42,808 bases of DNA, taken from contig CAJOKR010000019.1 in assembly GCA_905235135.1 (NCBI GenBank), forward strand, positions 1-42,808, written 5' to 3'. This DNA comes from an uncultured Bacteroidales bacterium. Lineage in GTDB: Bacteria; Bacteroidota; Bacteroidia; Bacteroidales; WCHB1-69. A model generated the notes under the pieces. That model was given only the letters and a program-made list of their open reading frames with translations, made no database searches and was not told the origin of the DNA. The first letter of the stretch is position 1; each line of letters begins with the position of its first letter. Both the position numbers and the translations under genes were made by a program. Of the stretch, positions 17,039 to 23,676 are shown one piece after another.

Positions 17039-17062
17039 AGACACGCCATGGCACGTTTCCAC
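17035..17062. repeat. Degenerate copy of the 28-bp GTAGAGAC palindrome
   Basis: Left arm tagagacacgccatgg is intact; the right arm (gcacgtttccac) has drifted from the expected gcgtgtctctac. It contains the stop codon of the upstream 580-residue gene and lies 9 bp from the end of the convergent gene, so it could also act as a bidirectional hairpin. Confidence 0.65.
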
Positions 17063-17070
17063 AACGGCGG

Positions 17071-17856
17071 TTATTGTTTCTCTGTCAGATATTTCCAATA
17101 TCTTCGCGGCATGTCCTGCAGTTGTTTGCGGGGATTCATGCGCTCTTTGATGCAGATGGCCTTGAAGTAGGTGCGCCAGAGCTCCTGCAGGAGGTGGTCG
17201 TCGCTGCTCAGCACGTCGTCGTTTAAGCGGCCGTCGGTGAGGTTGAAGGTCACGGAGGACTCATCTGCGAAGGTGATACGCGAGGGGATGCCCGTGCCGT
17301 CGTAGTAGTACCCGTAATGGCGTTTGGCATCGTAGATGAGCCAATGCTGGTCGTTGAAGCGATCGTGGAAATGGTCGATGATAAGCGGCAGCACGTTGTG
17401 GTCGGGGGAGATGACGGCCAGATAGGTGCCGTCCTTGGCCTTCTGGAAGCGGACAAACTGTTTCATCCGCAACTGTTCGTGCAGCACCTTGCGGGCGATG
17501 TCGGTAACCGCGAGCACGTCGGGGTCAGCGAAGTTCCGCTCGATGCTCGTTGCCCCTTCCGGCTGCCGGAACACCTTGCAGATGTAATGAAACAGCGCGT
17601 TGTTGAGCTCTGGCGTCTCCGACAACCAGCTGACATACAACATCCTGATTGCTTCCTTTGACAATCGTTTCTCCAGCCCCTTCCACACGCGGCGGGCTTT
17701 CTCCTCGTCGGTAGGCACCTGGTAGAGGCGGTCGCAGAAGAGCGGCATCTGGTCGCCTTCCGCCAACAACTCTTCCGGCTGTTCGTGCAGAGCGAACGCC
17801 TCGAAGACTGCCGTGAGGAGGCCGTCAATTGTGCCGTCGAAGGAATATACCATCAT
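17071..17856 (-). CDS. TIGR03915-type DNA metabolism protein (partner of the radical-SAM protein)
   Basis: 261 residues from the ATG at 17856. The open frame runs 18 codons further upstream, but that part overlaps the promoter and encodes nothing typical. The start MMVYSFDGTIDGLLTAVFEA matches the TIGR03915 pattern (YxYDGxxxGLLxxVFEA). The C-terminal half has HHxxxF-type and aromatic motifs (FVRFQKAKDGTYLAVISPDH; DRFNDQHWLIYDAKRHYGYY; DMPRRYWKYLTEK) as in the DUF4130 region of this family. In other genomes it is adjacent to, or fused with, uracil-DNA-glycosylase-like parts and paired with the TIGR03916 radical-SAM protein, which here is encoded about 1.8 kb upstream on the same strand. Its biochemical role is unproven. 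Confidence 0.85.
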   Translation of the reverse strand: MMVYSFDGTIDGLLTAVFEAFALHEQPEELLAEGDQMPLFCDRLYQVPTDEEKARRVWKGLEKRLSKEAIRMLYVSWLSETPELNNALFHYICKVFRQPEGATSIERNFADPDVLAVTDIARKVLHEQLRMKQFVRFQKAKDGTYLAVISPDHNVLPLIIDHFHDRFNDQHWLIYDAKRHYGYYYDGTGIPSRITFADESSVTFNLTDGRLNDDVLSSDDHLLQELWRTYFKAICIKERMNPRKQLQDMPRRYWKYLTEKQ

Positions 17857-17866
17857 AATTTGGTCG

Positions 17867-17874
17867 CAAAAATA
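17867..17874 (-). promoter_or_regulatory. -7 box for the TIGR03915-type gene
   Basis: Reads TATTTTTG on the minus strand (TAnnTTTG), 10 bp upstream of the ATG at 17856. A local promoter here means the gene no longer depends on transcription from its usual upstream partner. Confidence 0.55.
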
Positions 17875-17903
17875 CAAAAAAAGAAGAAATCTGTTTTTTC
17901 CTC

Positions 17904-17934
17904 TTGACAAGCCCTATATTTCGTTGTATATTTG
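17904..17934 (+). promoter_or_regulatory. Full promoter reading into the RhuM-like remnant
   Basis: TTGACA at 17904 and TATATTTG at 17927-17934, with 20 bp between TTG and the -7 box: the best two-box Bacteroidetes promoter in the window. Transcription would start near 17940, just at the point where the RhuM-like homology begins. Confidence 0.6.
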
Positions 17935-17938
17935 CATT

Positions 17939-18601
17939 TTGGAAACAACTGCCAATGATGGGAAAACATACGATGTGCGCTACTATAATCTTGATGCCGT
18001 GTTATCTATAGGTTATCGTGTGAACTCACGCCAGGCCACTCAATTCCGTATTTGGGCTAATTCAGTGTTGAAGGATTATCTGTTACGGGGAGCGGTTGTA
18101 AGCCGGCGTTTTGAGCAAGTGGAGCAACGACTTCTGCAAAACGAAATGGGTCTTCAGGCCATAAACCAAAAAGTGCAATCATTAGTGCAAACTGCATTAC
18201 CTCCAAAACAGGGCGTCTTCTTCAACGGACAGATATTCGATGCTTACCAGTTTGTGTCGGAGTTGATTCGCAGTGCGAAAACCTCCATTGTGCTGGTGGA
18301 CAACTATGCCGATGACAGTGTGCTGACGCAACTGACCAAGCGTGCTGATGGCGTTTCTGCCACTGTCTGCGTAAGTCACCTCGCAGAAGCGTTCCGATTG
18401 GATATTGAACGGCACAACCGCCAGTACCCGCCTGTAGATGTGCGCGAGGTGCCCTCTGTTCACGACCGTTTCCTGTTGCTTGACGGCACACGTCTCTATA
18501 CGTTCGGTGCCTCGTTCAAAGACTTGGGCAAGAAGCTGTTCTGTTTCTCCTTGATGGAGAGCGAGGCGGTGGTGGCGGCGGTGAGAGGGATGGTGGAATA
18601 A
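17939..18601 (+). pseudogene. 5'-truncated RhuM-family protein remnant
   Basis: The frame encodes the middle and C-terminal parts of a RhuM/'virulence protein' family member: ANDGKTYDVRYYNLDAVLSI and RVNSRQATQFRIWANSVLKDY, then a C-terminal nuclease-like/PLD-like part with SIVLVDNYADDSVLTQLTKR, HDRFLLLDG and YTFGASFKDLGKKLFCFSL. Intact members have about 60-100 more N-terminal residues with a DNA-binding region. Here homology starts abruptly at about 17942, next to promoter sequence. No ATG lies in frame before Met at 18146; only TTG 17939 and GTG 17999 are available. It could be a decayed remnant or a shortened but expressed protein. Confidence 0.75.
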
Positions 18602-18652
18602 TAGACTGATAAAGGAGAAGTTATAGTAGTAACTGTTTAAGACAGCGTATGA

Positions 18653-19219
18653 TCACTGCTTCTTTAAGCGTTTCAATATATTCTTGTAACACTTTTCCAA
18701 TCCATAAGTGAATTGAGAACTAATCGCAATTGTTTCATCAGAAAATACCATACTTTCTACAAGGTTATTAATTATCTGACTGATATCCTCTTCCGTAATA
18801 CTATAACAAGCGGTACCCAAATACCAAGTGCCATTAGCTGTTGGAATAGCAACATCCTCTTGTATAATCTTTTCCAAATCCTCACGTGTTACATCTTTAT
18901 CAGCGAATAGAGACAACGTCAGTTTATTTGCCTTAAGATTCATTTTTAATTGAGATCCTTTTGAAATTGTTTGTGGAAAAAGGTATTTATATCTGAGTTG
19001 TAAATAATATTCTGTTGGACGATTCTCGGAAGAATGACACTATAGAGCGACTCCAATAGGACCACTATTTTCAATATATTTCCCGAAAATAGCAAAATCT
19101 GTCACAATACATCTTTGATTACCATCTTTTGTGTCAGAAACAACCTTTTGCGAATAAGTTGGTATGCATATTAAGAACATTATACAAAATAAGGGGAAAA
19201 CATGTAACCATTTAGTCAT
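18653..19219 (-). pseudogene. Small secreted protein gene interrupted by an in-frame amber codon
   Basis: From the ATG at 19219 the frame encodes a signal peptide (MTKWLHVFPLFCIMFLICIP TYSQ) and 59 residues up to TAG at 19040-19042. The same frame continues without another stop through HSSENRPTEYYLQLRYKYLF and FPQTISKGSQLKMNLKANKL to TGA at about 18653. The total is 188 codons plus stop, with the downstream part looking like one continuous protein (KLTLSLFADKDVTREDLEKI; ISSQFTYGLEKCYKNILKRL). An internal Met at 18943 could give a 96-residue product. It is A+T-rich compared with neighbours. Family unknown. The simplest reading is a nonsense mutation in an island gene; regulated readthrough is an alternative. 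Confidence 0.7.
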
Positions 19220-19304
19220 TCGTATCTTCGCCGTGTTATATCCCATCCGGCTCCTTCGGTTTCTGTAAGAATAATAAAGGTGTGCCGGAGAAATCTGTGT
19301 CCTA

Positions 19305-19512
19305 TTATGCGCACAAAAAAAGCGTGGCACTTTTATGTCTTCATCGGATTCCCGAGGTCTTGGACAACCTATCCACCCAATTACAACAAACAAAGCCCAC
19401 GCCATACGGCGGGAGCTTTGTCGCTTTATTCTGGGTGGATTCTGAAAGTGTCCAAGTTTCAGGGAATCCCGAATAAGCAATTTCGCTTTTTCCTATTCTA
19501 TAGTGTGCATAA
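19305..19512. mobile_element. About 208-bp imperfect inverted-repeat (cruciform) element, MITE-like or structured RNA
   Basis: Three nested pairs share one centre near 19408: outer ttatgcgcac/gtgtgcataa (19305-19314 and 19503-19512); middle ggattccc...ttggaca...atccaccca (19346-19379) with its complement at 19433-19471; inner acaaagcccacgcc/ggcgggagctttgt (19390-19403 and 19408-19421) with a 4-base loop. An 8-bp direct repeat attatgcg lies at 19304-19311 and 19517-19524, which could be a target duplication. No convincing protein is encoded. It occupies the space between the amber-interrupted gene and the radical-SAM gene, downstream of a leftward -7 box. Confidence 0.6.
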
Positions 19513-19584
19513 CAGCATTATGCGGTTTTGCTCATAGGCGTTTTATTTCGTTACTACTTGTTTTTAATTGTCAAAATATCGGTG

Positions 19585-19592
19585 CAAAGATA
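19585..19592 (-). promoter_or_regulatory. -7 box reading leftward across the cruciform element
   Basis: TATCTTTG on the minus strand, a perfect TAnnTTTG box. A transcript from about 19579 would include the whole inverted-repeat element as its 5' part before the amber-interrupted gene at 19219. No matching -33 box was found. Confidence 0.5.
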
Positions 19593-19622
19593 CAACTTTT
19601 TCTATATGCCCGCCACCTTGAT

Positions 19623-19680
19623 CAAGGTTCAAGAGGTTCAAGAGGTTCAAGGGTTCAAGAGGTTCAAGGGTTCAAGGCTC
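19623..19680. repeat. ggttcaag(a) tandem tract at the end of the radical-SAM gene
   Basis: Six or so units of ggttcaag with or without an extra a (8-9 bp period). The radical-SAM stop (TGA, 19672-19674 on the minus strand) is formed by the tract, so the last codons of that gene adjoin or belong to repeat sequence. Confidence 0.8.
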
Positions 19681-20961
19681 AAACTCCAACGATAGCTGTG
19701 CCTCTTTCACGGCGAGTTTCTGTTCCGCTTTGGAGATGAGCAGCGGGCGGAGGCGTTCGGGGCGGAGTTCGTTGATGCCGAGGGTTGGTTGTAAGTTGGA
19801 GGCGCCGAGTTCGTGGCAGGTGATGAAGTACTTCGCCTTCTTCATCACCACACCCATCTTCTTGAGGTCGTAGGAGGTCAACCGGTTGAAACGTCGGGAG
19901 TTGACGATGAGCCATGCTGACTTGGTGCCGAGTCCGGGTACGCGAAGTAGCATCTCGAAGTCTGCGGTGTTGATATCCACGGGGAAGGCTTCGGGATGTC
20001 GCAATGCCCACGCTAACTTCGGGTCAACCTCTAAGTCAAGGTTCGGGTGCAGGTCATCAACGATTTCCTCCACTTTGAAGTGATAGAAGCGCAACAGCCA
20101 GTCAGCCTGGTAGAGTCGGTTTTCGCGCACAAGCGGCGGTTGCTTGAGCACGGGCAGGCGCGGATCGAAGGTATTAACGCTCACATAGCCAGAGTAATAG
20201 ACGCGGCGCATCGAGGGCTGGCCGTAGAGCATCGACGACATGGAGAGGATGTCGCGGTCGGTGTCTTGGGTGGCCCCCACGATCATCTGAGTCGATTGAC
20301 CGGCGGGCACGAAACGGGGCGCGTGGCGGTATCTTTGGCGGTCCTCCTTGTTCTCGAGCACGCCCTGCTGGATGAGCTTCATCGGTTGGAAGACGCTGGT
20401 GTGATCTTTCTCGGGCGCAAGCATCTTCAGCGACTCCTCCTTGGGAATCTCGATGTTCACGCTCATACGGTCAGCGTAGCGGCCGGCCTCGTTGAGCAGC
20501 TCCTGCGAAGCGCCCGGGATGGCCTTCAGGTGGATGTAGCCGTTGAAGCGATGCACTAATCGGAGGTCACGGACGATGGCCGTGAGCCGTTCCATCGTGT
20601 AGTCGGGGTTGCGGACCACCCCGCTGGAGAGGAACAGCCCTTCGATGTAGTTGCGGCGGTAGAACTCCATCGTAATTTCCTCCAACTCGCTGACACTCAA
20701 CGTTGCACGCTTGATGTCGTTGGATCGGCGGTTGACACAGTAGGCACAGTCGTACATGCAGTGGTTGGTGAGCATGATTTTCAGCAGCGAGATGCAGCGG
20801 CCGTCGTCGGCGAAGGAGTGGCAGATGCCCATGCCGCCCACGGTGTTGCCCACCATGCCTTTCTTGCCTTTGCGCACGGTGCCGCTCGACGAGCACGAGA
20901 CGTCGTACTTCGCCGATTCCGTGAGGATGCGCATTTTTTCTAAGGTCTTTTCCGACAGCAT
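19672..20961 (-). CDS. TIGR03916-type DNA modification/repair radical-SAM protein
   Basis: 429 residues. A radical-SAM cluster motif CxxxCxxC is in HCMYDCAYCVNR (Cys 68, 72, 75). Family-specific stretches include a conserved N-terminus (EKMRILTESAKYDVSCSSSG), FYRRNYIEGLFLSSGV and SVNIEIPKEESLKMLAPEKD. A helix-hairpin-helix DNA-binding motif is near residues 330-355 (INTADFEMLLRVPGLGTKSA). The family is paired with TIGR03915 proteins and is suspected to modify or repair DNA; no substrate is established. It starts 19 bp after the hflX stop through a heptamer spacer, and its usual partner has been separated from it by the 17.9-19.6 kb island. Confidence 0.9.
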   Translation of the reverse strand: MLSEKTLEKMRILTESAKYDVSCSSSGTVRKGKKGMVGNTVGGMGICHSFADDGRCISLLKIMLTNHCMYDCAYCVNRRSNDIKRATLSVSELEEITMEFYRRNYIEGLFLSSGVVRNPDYTMERLTAIVRDLRLVHRFNGYIHLKAIPGASQELLNEAGRYADRMSVNIEIPKEESLKMLAPEKDHTSVFQPMKLIQQGVLENKEDRQRYRHAPRFVPAGQSTQMIVGATQDTDRDILSMSSMLYGQPSMRRVYYSGYVSVNTFDPRLPVLKQPPLVRENRLYQADWLLRFYHFKVEEIVDDLHPNLDLEVDPKLAWALRHPEAFPVDINTADFEMLLRVPGLGTKSAWLIVNSRRFNRLTSYDLKKMGVVMKKAKYFITCHELGASNLQPTLGINELRPERLRPLLISKAEQKLAVKEAQLSLEFEP

Positions 20962-20985
20962 ATTGCCTATTGCCTGTTGCCTAGT
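20962..20985 (-). repeat. Heptamer spacer between hflX and the radical-SAM gene
   Basis: Read on the minus strand: three heptads taggcaa, caggcaa, taggcaa. The first tag is the hflX stop codon, and the radical-SAM ATG follows the last unit at once. Confidence 0.75.
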
Positions 20986-22171
20986 ACAAGAAATTATTAT
21001 AAGGGTAGATCTGGATGTGCAACTTCTTGATCTCCTCGTACAGGAAGTCGCGCATTTCGGCGACGTTTTCTTTCGTTTTGGCGGAGATGAAGAGGGTTTT
21101 CGGGCCGAGTTTCGCCATCCAGGTGGCTTTGAGCTCGTCGAGGGTGATGTTCTCCTTGGTCTTCGGGGTGAGGTCGTCTTCGGCCTTTTCCACCCAGGAG
21201 TATTGGTCTATCTTGTTGAAAATGATGACGGTGGGCTTGCCGCCGCAGTCGATTTCGTCCAAGGTTTTCTGTACTGTTTGGATTTGCTCCTCGAAGTCGG
21301 GGTGGCTGATATCAACAACGTGCAGCAGCAGGTGCGTCTCGCGGATTTCGTCCAACGTCGATTTGAAGGATTCCACCAGTCCGTGCGGCAGTTTGCGGAT
21401 AAATCCCACGGTGTCGGATAGTAAGAACGGGAGGTTTTGAAAGACGACCTTGCGAACGGTCGTGTCGAGGGTGGCGAAAAGTTTGTTCTCGGTGAGTACG
21501 TCGGAATTGCTGAGCAGGTTCATGATGGTGGATTTTCCGACGTTGGTATAGCCCACCAGCGCCACTCTCACGAATTGCTCGCGATGCCCGCGCTGGGTCT
21601 TTTTCTGCCGGTCAATGTCTTTTAACCGTTTTTCCAACAGGGAGATACGGTCGCGGATGATACGGCGGTCGGTCTCGATTTCCTTCTCACCGGGACCACG
21701 CATACCGATACCGCCGCGCTGTTTCTCCAAGTGCGTCCACATACCGGCGAGGCGGGGTAGGAGGTACTTGTACTGCGCTAATTCCACCTGTGTCTTGGCG
21801 TGTGCTGTTTGTGCGTGTTTGGCGAAAATGTCGAGGATGAGGTGCGTGCGGTCCATCACCTTGCAGTGCATAAGCGCCTCAATATTACGTTGTTGTGACG
21901 GCGGCAGCTCGTCATCGACCACTACCATATCGATGTCGTTCTCGTGTACGTAGTCTGCCACCTCGCGGATTTTGCCGGAGCCGAAGTAGGTGCGCGTGTC
22001 GGGATGCGCGAGGTTTTGGGTGAACTTTTTCACGCACTGCCCGCCGGCGGTCTCCACCAAAAAAGCCAACTCGTCGAGGTATTCCATGGTCTTCGCCTCC
22101 GCCACATCGGGTGTGGAAACAGCAATCAGCACCGCCGTTTCGCGGTAATTATCAGGATATTCTATCGCCAT
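20981..22171 (-). CDS. hflX: GTPase HflX
   Basis: 396 residues, full length. The N-terminal HflX domain (1-190) includes the glycine-rich GGIGMRGPGEKEIETDRR near 153-170. The G domain has G1 GYTNVGKST (207-215), DTVGF (G3, about 254-258) and NKID (G4, about 315-318). HflX binds the 50S subunit and splits stalled ribosomes, notably in heat stress. Start ATG at 22171; a -7 box lies 33 bp upstream. Confidence 0.96.
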   Translation of the reverse strand: MAIEYPDNYRETAVLIAVSTPDVAEAKTMEYLDELAFLVETAGGQCVKKFTQNLAHPDTRTYFGSGKIREVADYVHENDIDMVVVDDELPPSQQRNIEALMHCKVMDRTHLILDIFAKHAQTAHAKTQVELAQYKYLLPRLAGMWTHLEKQRGGIGMRGPGEKEIETDRRIIRDRISLLEKRLKDIDRQKKTQRGHREQFVRVALVGYTNVGKSTIMNLLSNSDVLTENKLFATLDTTVRKVVFQNLPFLLSDTVGFIRKLPHGLVESFKSTLDEIRETHLLLHVVDISHPDFEEQIQTVQKTLDEIDCGGKPTVIIFNKIDQYSWVEKAEDDLTPKTKENITLDELKATWMAKLGPKTLFISAKTKENVAEMRDFLYEEIKKLHIQIYPYNNFLY

Positions 22172-22203
22172 TCGATTTGTAGATTAGGTTTGGTTTTGGA
22201 CGG

Positions 22204-22211
22204 CAAAAATA
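22204..22211 (-). promoter_or_regulatory. -7 box for hflX
   Basis: TATTTTTG on the minus strand, 33 bp upstream of the hflX ATG; divergent from the flavodoxin promoter. Confidence 0.6.
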
Positions 22212-22266
22212 CGATTATTTTCGGACAACGGCAAATTCGATTGTCCGTGGATATTTGTAATTTGTG

Positions 22267-22274
22267 TATTTTTG
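22267..22274 (+). promoter_or_regulatory. -7 box for the flavodoxin-like lipoprotein gene
   Basis: TATTTTTG, 20 bp upstream of the ATG at 22294; a TTG at 22241-22243 could serve as a loosely spaced -33 box. Confidence 0.6.
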
Positions 22275-22293
22275 CCCTCCAAAACAATATCGT

Positions 22294-23139
22294 ATGAAAA
22301 ACATCAACATTCTACTGGTCCTTGCAGCCGTGACGATGACCGCCGTCTCCTGCGGTTCGAAGAAAGAAACCCCGAAAGAGGAAGCTCCCAAGATGCTGGT
22401 CCTCTATTACTCCCAAACCGGCAACACCAAGGCCGTAGCGGAGGAGATTGCCAACAAGCTCGGTGCTGATATCGAGGAAATTACGATGGCGGATCCCTAC
22501 GATCCCGATTTCCAAGCTACTATTGACCGCTGTTTGAAAGAGCGGGAGCAGGAAATCCTCCCGACCATCAATCCGGTGAAGGCAGACCTCGCGAACTACG
22601 ACGTGATTTTCCTCGGTTATCCTGTGTGGTTCGGCACCTACGCGCCGCCTGTAATCACGTTCCTCAACGATGCCGATTTTAGTGGCAAGAAGATTGTGCC
22701 TTTCTGTACGTTTGGCAGCGGCGGGCTGGAATCCAGCGTGAAGGATTTGGTGGCGGCTGAACCTAATGCGGAAGTGCTTCCCGGCTACGGTGTCCGTGCC
22801 GCCCGTTTGGACGCAATGCCTAAGGAAGTGGACAATTTCCTGAAGGCCAGCGGTTTCCTCGAAGGTGAATATACTCAGTTGGCGGACTTTCCAGAGCAGC
22901 ATGAAGTAAGTGCTGACGAGTCGGCCATCTTCGACGCAGCTGTCGATGGTTACCCGATGATCCACGCCAAGGCTAAAACCGTCGCTGTGCGCACAATTCC
23001 CGACGGCACAGAGTACCTCTTCACCGCCGTTGATCTCCCTCGCGAGGACAACCCGAAGATGCCGCCTGCCGGTGAGATGCAGGTGTATGTGACGGTGGCG
23101 AACGGTGCTGCGCCGGTGTTTACAAAGGTGATTCGATAA
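22294..23139 (+). CDS. Flavodoxin-like lipoprotein with an extra C-terminal domain
   Basis: 281 residues from the ATG at 22294; a GTG ten codons upstream overlaps the -7 box and is rejected. The lipoprotein signal ends in MTAVSC (Cys 20), followed by a Lys/Glu-rich linker. A flavodoxin-like domain lies at about 34-185, with the FMN phosphate loop YYSQTGNTKAVAE (about 38-50), FLGYPVWFGTYAPP and PFCTFGSGGLESS. A further 90 residues (about 190-281) with YPMIHAKAKTVAVRTIPDGT and GEMQVYVTVANGAAP are not part of flavodoxin and were not recognised. Membrane tethering of a flavodoxin outside the cytoplasm is notable; it may carry electrons in the periplasm. Confidence 0.85.
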   Translation: MKNINILLVLAAVTMTAVSCGSKKETPKEEAPKMLVLYYSQTGNTKAVAEEIANKLGADIEEITMADPYDPDFQATIDRCLKEREQEILPTINPVKADLANYDVIFLGYPVWFGTYAPPVITFLNDADFSGKKIVPFCTFGSGGLESSVKDLVAAEPNAEVLPGYGVRAARLDAMPKEVDNFLKASGFLEGEYTQLADFPEQHEVSADESAIFDAAVDGYPMIHAKAKTVAVRTIPDGTEYLFTAVDLPREDNPKMPPAGEMQVYVTVANGAAPVFTKVIR

Positions 23140-23150
23140 TCGTTGTACTT

Positions 23151-23627
23151 ATGCAGCACGACGAGATTTTCGCCCCACCGCATCCTTTTTCAGCACCTGA
23201 AGCTACGGATGACATTCCGTTCTTTATCGCGGATAATCCGTCAAAAGGATATTATTTTCCGATCGATGTGGATGATATCCAGGCTGTTTTGTATAGCTAT
23301 CCGAAAGAGGAAGTTGATTTTATCACGCATATCTGGTTGAGAAAGCATCTCCAGAAAAGGCCGAATAGTCTCTTGCTTGCTGAATTTATGACGGGAAGCG
23401 GGGTCTATTTGATGACCCTGTATCCGTTAGAAAAGAGCAACAGGCATTATTTCGGGGAATGGGAACCGATACGAAAGGTGCTTCGTGAGTATGAAAGGTT
23501 TGCGAATTTGGGCGAAGACGAACAGGGTTGCTTTGCCCAGTTCACTCCTGAATCGGCAAGAGAATACTACTTGGAAGTCCTTCTGCCGTTCTGTATTGAG
23601 GGGCTAATGTCCCGAAGATTTCGCTGA
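23151..23627 (+). CDS. Hypothetical protein
   Basis: 158 residues, soluble, no signal peptide or membrane segment. It contains a short helical segment THIWLRKHLQKRPNSLLLAE (about 59-78) followed by FMTGSGVYLMTLYPLEKSNR and HYFGEWEPIRKVLREYERF, which look like a conserved compact domain. It begins 11 bp after the flavodoxin-like gene, so it is probably cotranscribed. Not recognised as a named family. Confidence 0.65.
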   Translation: MQHDEIFAPPHPFSAPEATDDIPFFIADNPSKGYYFPIDVDDIQAVLYSYPKEEVDFITHIWLRKHLQKRPNSLLLAEFMTGSGVYLMTLYPLEKSNRHYFGEWEPIRKVLREYERFANLGEDEQGCFAQFTPESAREYYLEVLLPFCIEGLMSRRFR

Positions 23628-23664
23628 TTTCAGAGAAGTAGCTCGTCGATTTTTGAAAAATGAC

Positions 23665-23672
23665 TATCTTTG
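23665..23672 (+). promoter_or_regulatory. -7 box immediately before the AraC-type gene
   Basis: TATCTTTG ends only 4 bp before the ATG at 23677, so the predicted transcription start would fall on or just after that ATG. Either the mRNA is leaderless or translation begins further in. Confidence 0.5.
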
Positions 23673-23676
23673 CGGC

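Noticed and set aside
19280..19537. Small open frames on the plus strand across the cruciform element
   Set aside because: They arise within the inverted-repeat structure, have no start context and no protein-like pattern. The DNA symmetry is the real signal.
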